The notes beneath the pieces are model-generated. The model made no database searches, was not told where the DNA came from, and saw only the letters and a list, made by a program, of their open reading frames with translations. Below are positions 1-12,456 of a stretch of 64,000 bases of DNA, one piece after another (position 1 is the stretch's first letter; every line of letters starts with the position of its first letter). This stretch comes from Acidobacteriota bacterium (GTDB lineage Bacteria; Acidobacteriota; Vicinamibacteria; Vicinamibacterales; UBA2999), in assembly GCA_018000455.1 (NCBI GenBank), contig JAGNJW010000004.1, forward strand, positions 186,001 through 250,000. Reading direction: 5' to 3'. The translations under genes were made by a program, and so were the position numbers.

Positions 1-181
1 CCGAAAGCGCGACGGGCGCCTTGTCGGCGAGCACCCAACGGCCGTCTTTCTCGATGCGGATGGGCACCGCCTCGTAGCGCGCGCGGTCGAGATGCTTGAA
101 GATGGCGGCCGCCGAGGCGATCGAGACCTCGTGTTCACCCGACCGGCCGCCGTAGATGACGCCGACGCGCAGTTTCTTCAC
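1..181 (-). CDS. ddl: D-alanine--D-alanine ligase, N-terminal part (partial)
   Basis: Only the first 60 residues lie in the window; the gene runs off the left edge. The translation from GTG at 181 begins [20 protein letters not shown]. The [10 protein letters not shown] stretch (residues 11-20) is the N-terminal signature of the ATP-grasp ligase that makes D-Ala-D-Ala for peptidoglycan in the cytoplasm. No ATG is available in frame nearby, so GTG is the natural start. A TATTAT hexamer lies 6 nt upstream (188-193) and no Shine-Dalgarno is seen, so the message may be leaderless. The gene is divergent from tgt and their 5' ends are only about 26 nt apart. The family call is firm for the visible part; the catalytic domain is not seen. 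Confidence 0.85.
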   Translation of the reverse strand, partial: MKKLRVGVIYGGRSGEHEVSIASAAAIFKHLDRARYEAVPIRIEKDGRWVLADKAPVALS

Positions 182-207
182 GCATGGATAATAGCAAGCG
201 GCCGTCC

Positions 208-1368
208 ATGTCTTTCAGCTTCTCTGTCACTCACACCGACGGCGCCGCGCGTGCGGGCAGGGTCGTCACGGCGCATGGGGCGATCGAGACGCCGATGTTC
301 ATGCCAGTCGGCACCCAGGGTGCCGTCAAGGCGATGACCGTGGAGATGCTCGAGGCCGCGGGCGCGAGCATCATTCTGGGGAACACCTACCACCTCTGGC
401 TGCGGCCGGGTGCCGCGCTCATCGCACGGCGCGGCGGGCTGCATCGGTTCAATGGCTGGAACCGGCCGATCCTCACCGACAGCGGCGGCTATCAGGTGTT
501 CAGCCTCGCCGCACGACGCAAGCTCGACGAGCACGGTGTCGAGTTCCGGTCGCACCTCGACGGCAGCCGCCACGTGCTCACGCCCGAGCGCGCCGTCGAC
601 ATCCAGGCGTGCCTGGGCTCCGACGTCGCCATGGTGCTCGACGAGTGCCCGCCGCACCCCTCGACACGTGACGCCATTGCCACCTCGCTGGCGCTCACGA
701 CGCGCTGGGCGACGCGCTGCCGCAGGCGGCTCGACGAGTTGAGGGCAGGCGCAACGGCGGAGGGGCTCGCCCCGATTCATCCCGGCCAGGTGCAGTTCGG
801 CATCGTGCAGGGTGGCGTGTATGGCGATCTGCGGCTCGAGAGCGCTGGCGCGCTGGCGGCGCTCGACTTCGCCGGCTACGCGATTGGCGGTCTGAGCGTG
901 GGGGAGCCGAACGAGGTGATGTACGAGGTCGTGGGCGGCGTGGCGCCGCAGTTGCCGGCGGCGAAGCCCCGCTATCTGATGGGCGTCGGCACGCCGGCCG
1001 ACATCGTCGAGGCGGTCGATCGCGGCATCGACCTCTTCGACTGCGTGATGCCGACCAGGAACGCTCGTAACGGCCAGCTCTTCACGCGCCAGGGGCCGCT
1101 CAACATCAAGAACGCGCGCTTCGCCGAAGACGATCTGCCGCCCGACCCAGAGTGCACCTGCTACACCTGCGCCGGCTTTTCGCGCGCCTATCTGCGCCAT
1201 CTCTACGTGGCCGGCGAGATGACCGGCAGCATCCTCAACACCGTCCACAACGTCTCGTTCTACCTTGACACCATGCGGCGGATTCGTCAGGCTATCTCGC
1301 TTGGTACGTTCGCCGCGTTCAAGCACGAGTTCCTCCGGCGCCTGAACCTCAGAGCCTTCGCGTCATGA
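208..1368 (+). CDS. tgt: Queuine tRNA-ribosyltransferase
   Basis: This enzyme swaps guanine-34 for the queuosine precursor preQ1 in GUN-anticodon tRNAs. The 386-residue length is normal for bacterial Tgt. Visible family motifs are [11 protein letters not shown] near residue 92, GGLSVGE near 231, [13 protein letters not shown] with the nucleophilic Asp near 278, and the zinc site CTCYTC near 316 with a downstream His. I chose ATG 208 because [12 protein letters not shown] aligns with the usual N-terminus; an in-frame ATG at 184 would add eight residues. The stop overlaps the yajC start (ATGA), so the two are translationally coupled, the common tgt-yajC-secD-secF order. Confidence 0.96.
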   Translation: MSFSFSVTHTDGAARAGRVVTAHGAIETPMFMPVGTQGAVKAMTVEMLEAAGASIILGNTYHLWLRPGAALIARRGGLHRFNGWNRPILTDSGGYQVFSLAARRKLDEHGVEFRSHLDGSRHVLTPERAVDIQACLGSDVAMVLDECPPHPSTRDAIATSLALTTRWATRCRRRLDELRAGATAEGLAPIHPGQVQFGIVQGGVYGDLRLESAGALAALDFAGYAIGGLSVGEPNEVMYEVVGGVAPQLPAAKPRYLMGVGTPADIVEAVDRGIDLFDCVMPTRNARNGQLFTRQGPLNIKNARFAEDDLPPDPECTCYTCAGFSRAYLRHLYVAGEMTGSILNTVHNVSFYLDTMRRIRQAISLGTFAAFKHEFLRRLNLRAFAS

Positions 1369-1715
1369 ACGCCCTCCTATCCCTCAATCCCGTCGTTCTC
1401 GCCATGTCGGTGCCGTCCGGACAGGGCACGAGTCCGCTCGTGCAGTTCATTCCGTTCGTGCTGGTGCTGGGGATCTTCTACTTCGTCATCTTGCTGCCGA
1501 TGAAGCGTCGCCAGAAGAAGGTCGACGCCTTCCTGGGCGGCCTGAAAGTGGGCGACAAAGTGGTGACGACGGGCGGTCTGTTCGGCACCGTCGCGCGCCT
1601 CGAAGAGCAGTCGGTGCACCTCCAGGTCGCCCCGAATGTTCGCGTCGAGGTGGCGCGTACGGCGATCGCCGGCTACCAGGGGCAGCCGCCAGTGGCCGCC
1701 GAGGGCGGCAGCTAG
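1365..1715 (+). CDS. yajC: Preprotein translocase subunit YajC
   Basis: A 116-residue single-pass membrane protein that associates with SecDF at the Sec translocon. One hydrophobic helix (about residues 25-45, ending [10 protein letters not shown]) is followed by the conserved cytoplasmic core [15 protein letters not shown] and a short C-terminal tail. The start codon overlaps the tgt stop. secD follows after a 320 bp gap, which is unusually long for this operon. Confidence 0.94.
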   Translation: MNALLSLNPVVLAMSVPSGQGTSPLVQFIPFVLVLGIFYFVILLPMKRRQKKVDAFLGGLKVGDKVVTTGGLFGTVARLEEQSVHLQVAPNVRVEVARTAIAGYQGQPPVAAEGGS

Positions 1716-2035
1716 CGGCCGGCGGCCGGTCCCGGAGCCTCTGCGCACCCCTGCGCTCTGAACCTTGGCACGCCAGCCCCTCCCGCCGTATGCCGTATAT
1801 AGTTGTCGCCCGGCGGGTGTCCGAGCCCGGCCCGCGGAGGGCGGCTCGTTTCATAAAATAGCCAGGGGTGCCTCGTCTGCGACTCGACTCGCCACAGGAT
1901 CAGGGCGCATAATGGATAATTCACCTCCGGTATCAGCCGGGGGCCAGGCATAGGCCTGCGTCACGATGGCCGGGCGACCGTCATCTGCGGCGCCAGGGAG
2001 ACCGGACGGCGCGCAAGACGGGCGACTACTCAATC
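1716..2035. other. Intergenic region between yajC and secD
   Basis: 320 bp without a convincing gene on either strand. It contains an AT-richer patch at about 1850-1925 with TAAAAT, CATAAT and GATAAT hexamers that could serve as -10 elements for secDF, but none has a good -35 partner at 16-18 bp. I see no terminator with a T-run and no conserved RNA fold. A secDF promoter is likely here but cannot be pinned. Confidence 0.4.
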
Positions 2036-3595
<1,560 letters not shown>

Positions 3596-3599
3596 CGCC

Positions 3600-4565
3600 A
3601 TGCGTATCTTCGAGAATCCGAACTACGACTTCATTCGCTGGCGCTGGCAGGCGCTCGCCGCGTCGGCCCTGGTGGTGCTGGCCGGCGCGATCTTCATGGT
3701 CACCGCCGGCGGCTTGCCCCTCGGCATCGACTTCACCGGCGGCACCATCGTCGTGGCGAAGTTCGAACAGCCGGTCGCGGCCGACGACGTGCGCCAGGCG
3801 CTGGGCTCGGTGCCCGGCGAGAAGGTCATCCAGAGCTACGGCGATCCGGCCGACAACGCCGTGCTCATCCGGCTGCCCCAGCTGGCACAGGAAGAGGGCA
3901 CCGGCCTCGAGAAGGACGCCGTGGCCGTCCTCGGCGCGCTCAACGCGGCCGGCCTGCCAAAGTTCGAGATCCTGTCGCAGGAGATCGTCGGCCCGGTCAT
4001 CGGCCGTGAGCTCCAGTTGAAGGGCATCTACGCGACGCTCGCCTCGGTCGTCGGCATTGCCATCTACATCGCGTTCCGCTTTCGTCCGGCCTTCGCCATC
4101 GGCGCCATCGCGGCGACGCTCCACGACGTGCTCATCACGCTGGCGTTCCTGGCCTTCTTCGGCTACGACCTGTCGCTGAACATCGTGGCGGCGCTCCTGA
4201 CCATCACCGGCTATTCCGTCAACGACACCATCGTCATCTTCGATCGTGTGCGGGAGAACATGCGCACGATGCGGCGCGACTCGCTCGAGAAGATCGTGAA
4301 CACGGCCGTCAACCAGACGCTCAGCCGGACGATCATCACGGCGGGGACGACGTTCCTCTCGGTGCTCGCGCTCTTCGTGTTTGGCGGCGAAGTACTGCAC
4401 GGCTTCGCCTTCACGATGCTCGTGGGCATCATCAGCGGCACCTATTCGACGGTATTCATCGCAGCCGCCATCGCCATCATCCTGGGCAATCGACAGGGGA
4501 CCGCCGCGACCGCGGCCGTGGGTGGGACGGCGAAGGTCAAGGCCGCAACGGCGCGTCGGTCGTAA
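3600..4565 (+). CDS. secF: Protein translocase subunit SecF
   Basis: The partner of SecD in the proton-driven translocation complex. It has 321 residues with a first helix near 17-37, the GIDFTGGT motif near residue 41, a short periplasmic domain, then five helices including SVNDTIVIFDRVREN near residue 206, the SecF counterpart of the SecD TM4 motif. The C-terminus ends in an Ala/Thr-rich basic tail. It starts 4 nt after secD and is followed by uppP after 13 nt, so the three are probably cotranscribed. Confidence 0.97.
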   Translation: MRIFENPNYDFIRWRWQALAASALVVLAGAIFMVTAGGLPLGIDFTGGTIVVAKFEQPVAADDVRQALGSVPGEKVIQSYGDPADNAVLIRLPQLAQEEGTGLEKDAVAVLGALNAAGLPKFEILSQEIVGPVIGRELQLKGIYATLASVVGIAIYIAFRFRPAFAIGAIAATLHDVLITLAFLAFFGYDLSLNIVAALLTITGYSVNDTIVIFDRVRENMRTMRRDSLEKIVNTAVNQTLSRTIITAGTTFLSVLALFVFGGEVLHGFAFTMLVGIISGTYSTVFIAAAIAIILGNRQGTAATAAVGGTAKVKAATARRS

Positions 4566-4578
4566 GCCGGACCGCCTC

Positions 4579-5379
4579 GTGAATCTGCTGACGGCCGCGC
4601 TGCTCGGCGTCGTCCAGGGCCTGACCGAGTTCCTGCCGGTCTCCTCGACAGCTCACCTGCTGCTGGCGGAACGCTTCCTCGGCTTCGACGATCCGGGTGG
4701 CGTATTCACCGTCATGATTCAGCTCGGCGCGATCCTGGCGGTCGTCTGGCTGTACCGGGAGAAAGTCTGGTCGGTGGTCACCGGCCTGCCGCACAGTCCC
4801 GAGGCCCGCAACTTCGCGCTGCTCGTCGTGGCGGGGGTGGTGCCCGCGCTGGTCGCTGGAGCGCTCTTTTCCAGCTACGTGAAGCAGGTGCTCTACTACA
4901 GCCCGGTCGTGATCGGGACGGCGTTCGTGGTTGGCGGCGCCATCATGCTCGTCGTCGAGGGCCGCAGGCCTCTCGCCAGCGTGCGCGAGGTTGACGCGAT
5001 ACCCCTCCGGAGCGCCTTCGGCGTCGGCTGCTGCCAGGTGCTGGCACTCGTTCCCGGCGTCTCGCGCTCCGGTGCCACCATCGTCGGCGGCATGGCCATG
5101 GGTCTCGAGCGGACGACGGCGGCCGAGTTCTCGTTCTTTCTGTCGATGCCGACGATGTCGGCGGCCTTCGCGCACGATTTCCTCGAGGTCCGCCACGTGC
5201 TCTCGGCCGACCGTGCCCTCGAGATTTCGATTGGTTTCGTGATGGCGTTTCTGGCCGCCCTCGTCGTCGTGCGGCCATTCCTGCGCTTCGTGGGCCGGTC
5301 GGGGTTCGCCCCGTTCGCCTGGTACCGCATCGTCGCCGGGACTGCGCTGCTGGCGGCGGCGGGGGCGGGCTGGCTGTGA
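4579..5379 (+). CDS. uppP: Undecaprenyl-diphosphatase (UppP/BacA family)
   Basis: Removes a phosphate from undecaprenyl pyrophosphate to recycle the lipid carrier of peptidoglycan synthesis, and confers bacitracin tolerance in other bacteria. The 266-residue polytopic membrane protein carries both active-site motifs: QGLTEFLPVSSTAHLLL near residues 14-30 and VPGVSRSGATI near residue 159. The start is taken as GTG 4579, which gives the typical VNLLTAALLGVVQG beginning; the upstream extension in the same frame is an out-of-frame reading of the secF tail. It overlaps the next start by one base (TGATG). Confidence 0.95.
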   Translation: MNLLTAALLGVVQGLTEFLPVSSTAHLLLAERFLGFDDPGGVFTVMIQLGAILAVVWLYREKVWSVVTGLPHSPEARNFALLVVAGVVPALVAGALFSSYVKQVLYYSPVVIGTAFVVGGAIMLVVEGRRPLASVREVDAIPLRSAFGVGCCQVLALVPGVSRSGATIVGGMAMGLERTTAAEFSFFLSMPTMSAAFAHDFLEVRHVLSADRALEISIGFVMAFLAALVVVRPFLRFVGRSGFAPFAWYRIVAGTALLAAAGAGWL

Positions 5380-5984
5380 TGGGCTGGCTGCGTCGCCGCT
5401 TCATCACCGGCTTCTTCGTGACCGTGCCGCTCGTCGTCAGTGTGGCGGCGCTGGTGTGGGCCTTCCGCTTCATCGACGATTTCGCGACGCCCGTGGCCAC
5501 GCGGCTCATCGGCCGCAGCGTGCCGGGCCTGGGCGTGGCCATCATGGGGGCGTTCGTGCTCGGCGTCGGGGCGCTGGCGACCAACGTCTTCGGCAAGCGG
5601 CTGCTCCAGCAGGCCGAAGCCTGGCTGCTGCGCGTGCCGGTCTTCAAGACCGTCTACGCCCCCGTCCGGCAGCTCCTGGCGGCCTTCTCGCCCGACAACG
5701 ACGCCGGCTTCAAGCGGGTGGTCTTGGTGGACGACCCCTCGCGCGGCCTGATCCTCGGATTCCTGACGCGCGAGTTCACCATCGATCAAGGTCAGGGCCC
5801 GGAGGCTTTTGTGGCCGTCTACGTCCCGACTAATCACCTCTATCTGGGAGACGTCGTGGCCTTTCCCAGCAGTCGCGTGCACTACCCGGACCTGTCGGTC
5901 GAGGACGGGATCCGCATCTTTCTGACGGGGGGCATGGCCCTCCCGTCGCAACTTCGCAGCGGCCCCGGGCCCAAGCGAGTGTAG
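5379..5984 (+). CDS. DUF502 family membrane protein
   Basis: 201 residues with two predicted membrane helices near the N-terminus (about residues 10-30 and 50-70) and a soluble C-terminal domain, the layout of the widespread DUF502 family, whose function is not established. Conserved-looking segments are PVFKTVYAPVRQL and the following acidic F/V-rich strand region. It is coupled to uppP through a TGATG overlap, which suggests an envelope role, but this is context only. The family assignment is by overall pattern and is fairly confident. Confidence 0.8.
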   Translation: MGWLRRRFITGFFVTVPLVVSVAALVWAFRFIDDFATPVATRLIGRSVPGLGVAIMGAFVLGVGALATNVFGKRLLQQAEAWLLRVPVFKTVYAPVRQLLAAFSPDNDAGFKRVVLVDDPSRGLILGFLTREFTIDQGQGPEAFVAVYVPTNHLYLGDVVAFPSSRVHYPDLSVEDGIRIFLTGGMALPSQLRSGPGPKRV

Positions 5985-6031
5985 GATCGTCTGCTGCAAC
6001 AACCAGGCGCGAGGAGCCGAGAGCACACGTT

Positions 6032-8521
<2,490 letters not shown>

Positions 8522-8541
8522 GCGGCAAGCACTCCGGATGC

Positions 8542-8584
8542 GGTGCGACGCCCCGCCCGATCGGCGCGGGCGCTGCACCGTTTT
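8542..8584 (+). terminator. Intrinsic terminator after hppA
   Basis: An imperfect GC-rich stem, GGTGC...GCACC outside and CGCCC/GGGCG plus GCC/GGC inside, followed by TTTT at 8581-8584. It begins 20 nt after the hppA stop and fits a Rho-independent terminator, although the T-run is short. Confidence 0.55.
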
Positions 8585-8638
8585 CCGCGTCTCTGGATGT
8601 GTCGCGAAGAATTAACGTGGCACCAGCCCCGTTGTGGA

Positions 8639-8667
8639 TTGACGGGGCACCGGGGCACGGCTAGAAT
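8639..8667 (+). promoter_or_regulatory. Sigma70-type promoter P1, distal promoter of the tonB operon
   Basis: TTGACG at 8639-8644, a 17 bp spacer, and TAGAAT at 8662-8667. The start point would fall near 8674, giving a leader of about 230 nt before tonB, or the promoter of a separate small RNA. It lies just after the hppA terminator. Confidence 0.65.
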
Positions 8668-8698
8668 GCCTCGGGTTTCGATGCTTCCCGACGTTTTG

Positions 8699-8746
8699 GG
8701 TGGCTCGCGAAAGACCGGATTTCAGGCGAGCCACCAGCCGTTGGTG
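8699..8746 (+). promoter_or_regulatory. Structured leader element upstream of tonB
   Basis: A perfect 10 bp inverted repeat (GGTGGCTCGC at 8699-8708 and its complement at 8726-8735, 17 nt loop) is followed by a second possible stem CACCA...TGGTG at 8732-8746 that uses the 3' side of the first. The two are mutually exclusive, a pattern typical of leader RNAs. It lies between P1 and P2. I do not recognise a known riboswitch family. Confidence 0.45.
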
Positions 8747-8830
8747 CCACTTTCCCGGAACCGGTGTCAAAGCAGGATAACGGCGAATCTACACGGTGGT
8801 CTGCCAGCCATACGGCTTGGTATCCTGTCG

Positions 8831-8859
8831 TTGACACGCCAAAAACTCACCGCTATAAT
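8831..8859 (+). promoter_or_regulatory. Consensus sigma70 promoter P2 of the tonB-exbBD operon
   Basis: TTGACA at 8831-8836, an exact 17 bp spacer, and TATAAT at 8854-8859: a perfect match to the housekeeping consensus. Transcription would start near 8866, about 40 nt upstream of tonB. A strong AGGAGG ribosome-binding site follows at 8892-8897. Confidence 0.88.
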
Positions 8860-8906
8860 CGGCCGCCTTGCGGCAGCCGGTTCGTTAGGTCAGGAGGAAC
8901 AGACAC

Positions 8907-9629
8907 GTGCCACGCGACCTGTTTGGTGATGTGGTCGACCCATCGATCAAGATGGGCAACAAGTCGGGGTACACCGTCGCGCTGACGATGCTCGCGGAAA
9001 TTGCGCTGGTTGCGGCCATCGTGATCGTTCCCTTGATGGCAGCCGACATCCTCCCGACGCCTCCGTCGATGATGGCGTTCGTGGCGGCTCCGCCGCCGCC
9101 GCCGCCACCGCCGCCGCCACCGCCGCCGCCGCCGCAGGCGGCCGCCCCGCCGCCAGAGGTGGAAGTCAATCCCACGGCGGCGCCCGTCGAGGCCCCGTCG
9201 GAGATCAAACCCGAGACTGGTATCGAAGCCGGCTTCGAAGGACAAGTGGGCGGTGTCGTAGGCGGTCTCGCCGGCGGCATCGTTGGCGGCATTACCGGAG
9301 GCATACCAGAGCCCCCGCCGCCGCCCCCCCCGCCGCCGACCCAGCCCGTCCGCGTGGGCGGTAATATCAAGCCCCCGCAGAAGGTCAAGAACGTCAATCC
9401 CGTGTATCCTCCGATCGCGCAGTCGGCGCGCGTTCAGGGCATCGTCATCATCGAGGCCACGATCGGTCCGAGCGGTTCGGTGCAGGACGCAAAGGTCCTG
9501 CGCTCGATTCCGCTGCTCGACCAGGCGGCGCTCGACGCGGTGCGTCAGTGGCAGTTCACGCCGACCTTGCTGAACGGCGTGCCAGTGCCGGTCATCATGA
9601 CGGTTACGGTTCAATTCACGCTGCAGTAG
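8907..9629 (+). CDS. tonB: TonB-family energy transducer with polyproline tract
   Basis: Carries energy from the ExbB/ExbD proton channel to outer-membrane receptors. It has 240 residues: a cytoplasmic start, one membrane helix near residues 24-46, an unbroken run of 15 prolines near 60-75, a Gly-Gly repeat stretch near 113-132, a second proline run, then the TonB C-terminal domain (VNPVYPPIAQSARVQG onward, residues about 160-240). GTG 8907 is chosen because a perfect AGGAGG lies 9 nt upstream. It is first in an operon with exbB and two exbD genes. A likely partner is the large receptor encoded at 12457-15747. Confidence 0.92.
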   Translation: MPRDLFGDVVDPSIKMGNKSGYTVALTMLAEIALVAAIVIVPLMAADILPTPPSMMAFVAAPPPPPPPPPPPPPPPQAAAPPPEVEVNPTAAPVEAPSEIKPETGIEAGFEGQVGGVVGGLAGGIVGGITGGIPEPPPPPPPPPTQPVRVGGNIKPPQKVKNVNPVYPPIAQSARVQGIVIIEATIGPSGSVQDAKVLRSIPLLDQAALDAVRQWQFTPTLLNGVPVPVIMTVTVQFTLQ

Positions 9630-9680
9630 GTCAAGGCGTTTGGTGATGACCCGAGTCAGGGTCCTTTCCGGAGGAAGACG

Positions 9681-10451
9681 ATGAACGTTCGGAAGATTGG
9701 TCAGATTGCAGCGGTTGCCGTTGGCGCACTGCTCCTCAGCTCACCTGCCTTCGCGCAGGAGGGTGCCGGCATCGACTTCATCGAGATGTTCGAGCAGATG
9801 GGTGCGGTGGCTCTGGCCATCGCGATCGTTCTGTTCATCATGTCGTTCTGGTCGGTGGGTATCGCGATTGAGCGCATCTACACCTTCAGCCAGGCGAAGA
9901 AGCAGTCGAAGATGTTCGCACCGCTCGTGGCGAAGCACCTCAAGGACGGCCGGCTCAAGGAAGCCATCGCGCTGTCGTCCAACAAGGACTACCGCTACAG
10001 CCACCTGGCCAAGGTCGTGCTCGCCGGCCTGCAGGAATACCAGTTCCAGCAGGACAGCGCCGGCGGCGCCGCCCTCAACCGCGACGACCTTCTCGACACG
10101 GTGCGTCGCTCGATTCAGCGCGCCACCGCGCTGACCTCGAACGACCTGAAGAAGGGCGTCTCCAGCCTTGCGACCATCGGCGCGACGGCGCCGTTCGTCG
10201 GTCTGCTCGGCACGGTCGTCGGCGTCATCAACGCGTTCGTCGGCATCGCGTCGACGGGTTCGGGCGGCATCGGCGCCGTCTCGGCCGGTATCGCCGAGGC
10301 GCTCGTCGAAACGGCACTCGGTCTGTTCGTGGCCATCCCGGCGGTGTGGTTCTACAACTACCTGACCGGCCGCCTCGAGTACTTCAACGTCGAGATGGAC
10401 AACTCGTCGTCGGAACTGCTCGACTACTTCATCCGCAAGACGGCGAACTAG
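9681..10451 (+). CDS. exbB: ExbB/TolQ/MotA-family proton channel protein
   Basis: 256 residues forming, with ExbD, the inner-membrane proton channel that powers TonB. An N-terminal cleavable-looking signal (ending SSPAFAQ) is followed by a membrane helix near residues 40-60, a cytoplasmic loop, and two C-terminal helices containing the family core GVSSLATIGATAPFVGLLGT near residue 155. The N-terminal signal-like extension is common in TonB systems of this type. A GGAGGAAG site precedes the ATG. Confidence 0.93.
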   Translation: MNVRKIGQIAAVAVGALLLSSPAFAQEGAGIDFIEMFEQMGAVALAIAIVLFIMSFWSVGIAIERIYTFSQAKKQSKMFAPLVAKHLKDGRLKEAIALSSNKDYRYSHLAKVVLAGLQEYQFQQDSAGGAALNRDDLLDTVRRSIQRATALTSNDLKKGVSSLATIGATAPFVGLLGTVVGVINAFVGIASTGSGGIGAVSAGIAEALVETALGLFVAIPAVWFYNYLTGRLEYFNVEMDNSSSELLDYFIRKTAN

Positions 10452-10495
10452 ACCAAGGCCGGAGCCCAGGGGCTCACTAGCCAGGAGAGTGCACT

Positions 10496-10924
10496 ATGGC
10501 AATGGATGTCGGCGGCGCCAAAGGCGGCGTCAAGTCGGACATCAACGTGACGCCGCTCGTGGACGTCATGCTCGTGCTGTTGATCATCATGATGATCATC
10601 GCCCCCCTGCTGCAGAAGGGCGTTGACGTCAAGCTGCCCACGGCCATCAACAGCTCCGACAAGCCGGAGACGCAGGACCAGACGGTGGTCGGCGTCACCC
10701 CCGACGGCCGGTTCTGGGTGAACGGTGTACAGGTGCCTGATGCGGACGTTCGCAGCCGCGTCGACGACATCCTCGAGGGCAAGAAGGACCGCATCATTCT
10801 TATCAAGGCTGATGAGGACGCGCCCTACGGGCGCGTCATGGAGATGATGGACTCGCTGCGCCAGGCCGGCATCGAGGACATGGGTCTCATCACCGAGCGC
10901 AAGGCGCCGGCGGGAGGTAACTGA
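10496..10924 (+). CDS. exbD: ExbD/TolR-family biopolymer transport protein (first copy)
   Basis: A 142-residue protein with a short cytoplasmic tail, one helix carrying the proton-relay Asp in INVTPLVDVMLVLL (residues about 16-29), then the periplasmic ExbD domain ending with the ALIxE-like GIEDMGLITERK region. It is followed by a second exbD with a one-base overlap (TGATG). An AGGAG site lies upstream of ATG 10496. Confidence 0.93.
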   Translation: MAMDVGGAKGGVKSDINVTPLVDVMLVLLIIMMIIAPLLQKGVDVKLPTAINSSDKPETQDQTVVGVTPDGRFWVNGVQVPDADVRSRVDDILEGKKDRIILIKADEDAPYGRVMEMMDSLRQAGIEDMGLITERKAPAGGN

Positions 10925-11385
10925 TGTCAGCCCACAATCACATGGGGGCGGATACGATCGTCACCGCCAAGAAGCTCGAGGCCAACGGCGACATGAACAT
11001 CACGCCGATGATCGACGTGCTGCTCGTGCTGCTGGTGATCTTCATGGCCGCCTTGCCGTTGTCGCAGAAAGGCATCGACGTCAACCTGCCCGCCGAGACG
11101 AAGACCAAGGATCAGAAGACGCTCGATATCTCCCAGATCGTGCTGGAGTATACGAACGACAGGAAGATCTCGGTCAACAAGCAGGACGTCACCCTGACGA
11201 ATCTCGGCGAGATGCTCCGCAAGATCTACGAAGAGCGCAAGGACAAGACCATGTTCATCGCCGGTGACGGCGCGTTGCGCTACGGTGACATCGTCGACGT
11301 GATCGACGCGGCCAAGGGTGCCGGTGTCGAGAAGGTCGGCATCATCACCGAAGGCATGCGGAAGGCCGCCCAGGCCGGCAACTAG
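10924..11385 (+). CDS. exbD: ExbD/TolR-family biopolymer transport protein (second copy)
   Basis: 153 residues, paralogous to its upstream neighbour: MNITPMIDVLLVLLVIF with the conserved Asp near residue 28, and a periplasmic domain with KGAGVEKVGIITEGM near the end. The two ExbD proteins probably form heteromeric pores with ExbB. Translation is coupled through a TGATG overlap. A strong terminator follows directly, closing the operon. Confidence 0.92.
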   Translation: MSAHNHMGADTIVTAKKLEANGDMNITPMIDVLLVLLVIFMAALPLSQKGIDVNLPAETKTKDQKTLDISQIVLEYTNDRKISVNKQDVTLTNLGEMLRKIYEERKDKTMFIAGDGALRYGDIVDVIDAAKGAGVEKVGIITEGMRKAAQAGN

Positions 11386-11411
11386 CGCCGTTTCGTTCGC
11401 GCCGCGTTCAG

Positions 11412-11445
11412 TCGGGCCGCCCCTCGGGGACGGCCCGATTTTTTT
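11412..11445 (+). terminator. Intrinsic terminator of the tonB-exbBD operon
   Basis: A near-perfect stem (TCGGGCCGCCCC against GGGGACGGCCCGA, four-base loop region) followed by seven Ts at 11439-11445. It starts 27 nt after the second exbD stop. The following gene begins only 14 nt later. Confidence 0.9.
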
Positions 11446-11458
11446 GGAGACGCTCGGC

Positions 11459-12301
11459 ATGAGCGAACCACCCCGTCCGTGTCTGCTCGGTGTTCCCTGG
11501 GACGGCTCGTCGTCGTTCGCGCGTGGCGCTGCCGCGGCACCGCCGCTCATCCGCCGCGCGTTGTGGTCACCTTCCACCAACAGCGCCACCGAAGTCGGCG
11601 TGGCGATCGAGCCCACGTCCGTCGAGGACGCCGGAGATCTGGCCCTGGACGACGACGGCGCCCGCACCCGCGCGGCCATCGAAGATGCCGCAGGGGCCAT
11701 CCTGGCCCGCCACGGGCTGCCCGTCGTCCTGGGCGGCGACCACAGTATCACCTACCCCGTTCTGCGGGCCTTTCGCGACCGCCCGGTGGCCACCATCCTG
11801 CACTTCGACGCGCATGGTGACCTCTACGACGAGTTCCCCCTGCCGGTGCCGGGGCAGCCACCTGGGCTCGGCGATGCCTACTCTCACGCCTGCCCGTTCG
11901 CTCGCATCATGGAAGACGGGCTCACTATCAGGCTCGTCCAGGTGGGCATCCGGACGACGACACCGCACCTGGCGCGTCAGGCAGACCGCTTTGGGGTGGA
12001 GGTCTACGGCATGGAACGCTGGCGCGATGTGCCCGTGGAGGCCCTCGAGGGGCCGCTCTATGTCTCCCTGGACCTCGACGGCCTCGACCCGGCCTTCGCA
12101 CCGGGTGTGGCCCATCCCGAGCCCGGCGGCCTCAGCACGCGCGAGGTGGTCGGCCTCCTGCACCGGATTCGCGCCCCGATCGTCGGCGTCGACATCGTGG
12201 AGTACAACCCCCAGACCGATCATCATGACCTGACGGCGCGGGTTGCTGCGAAACTGCTCAAGGAGGTCGTGGCCGTCGCCATCAGGAACGGGCGGGCCTG
12301 A
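11459..12301 (+). CDS. Ureohydrolase family protein (agmatinase/arginase-like)
   Basis: 280 residues with all binuclear-manganese motifs of the family: GGDHS near residue 93, FDAHGDLYDE near 116, and SLDLDGLDP near 203, followed by the PEPGGLSTREV signature. Such enzymes hydrolyse guanidino compounds (arginine, agmatine, formiminoglutamate, guanidinobutyrate) to urea plus an amine. The substrate cannot be read from sequence, and no arginine-pathway gene lies nearby. ATG 11459 is chosen because it follows the terminator and starts the conserved CLLGVPWDGSSSF segment; the longer in-frame reading crosses the exbD end. Confidence 0.88.
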   Translation: MSEPPRPCLLGVPWDGSSSFARGAAAAPPLIRRALWSPSTNSATEVGVAIEPTSVEDAGDLALDDDGARTRAAIEDAAGAILARHGLPVVLGGDHSITYPVLRAFRDRPVATILHFDAHGDLYDEFPLPVPGQPPGLGDAYSHACPFARIMEDGLTIRLVQVGIRTTTPHLARQADRFGVEVYGMERWRDVPVEALEGPLYVSLDLDGLDPAFAPGVAHPEPGGLSTREVVGLLHRIRAPIVGVDIVEYNPQTDHHDLTARVAAKLLKEVVAVAIRNGRA

Positions 12302-12388
12302 GCGGCCACCCGACGTCCTGGCTCGAGGGGAAGGCCCACTTACCGCACCGGCGCCCGCTGACGGACCGGTCCCCTGACGGCAACGGCC

Positions 12389-12443
12389 GGGCTGCCCGTC
12401 TGGGCGGACCCGGCCGTCGAGATGCGGCGTCGAACGCGACGCC
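12389..12443. repeat. Two GC-rich hairpins between convergent genes
   Basis: In the 155 bp between the ureohydrolase and the receptor ends there is an interrupted dyad (CCGGG/GCCC with GGGC/CCCGG, about 12389-12415) and a perfect 7 bp stem GGCGTCG/CGACGCC with a 4-nt loop at 12426-12443. Neither has a T-run, so they may be weak bidirectional terminators. Confidence 0.35.
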
Positions 12444-12456
12444 CCCAAGGACCGAA

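Noticed and set aside
8543..8929. Open frame of 128 codons before tonB
   Set aside because: It spans the terminator, both promoters and the leader hairpin and has no protein-like features or ribosome-binding site.
9085..9140. CCG tract as an assembly error
   Set aside because: The frame stays open through to a complete TonB C-terminal domain, and proline runs are usual in TonB.
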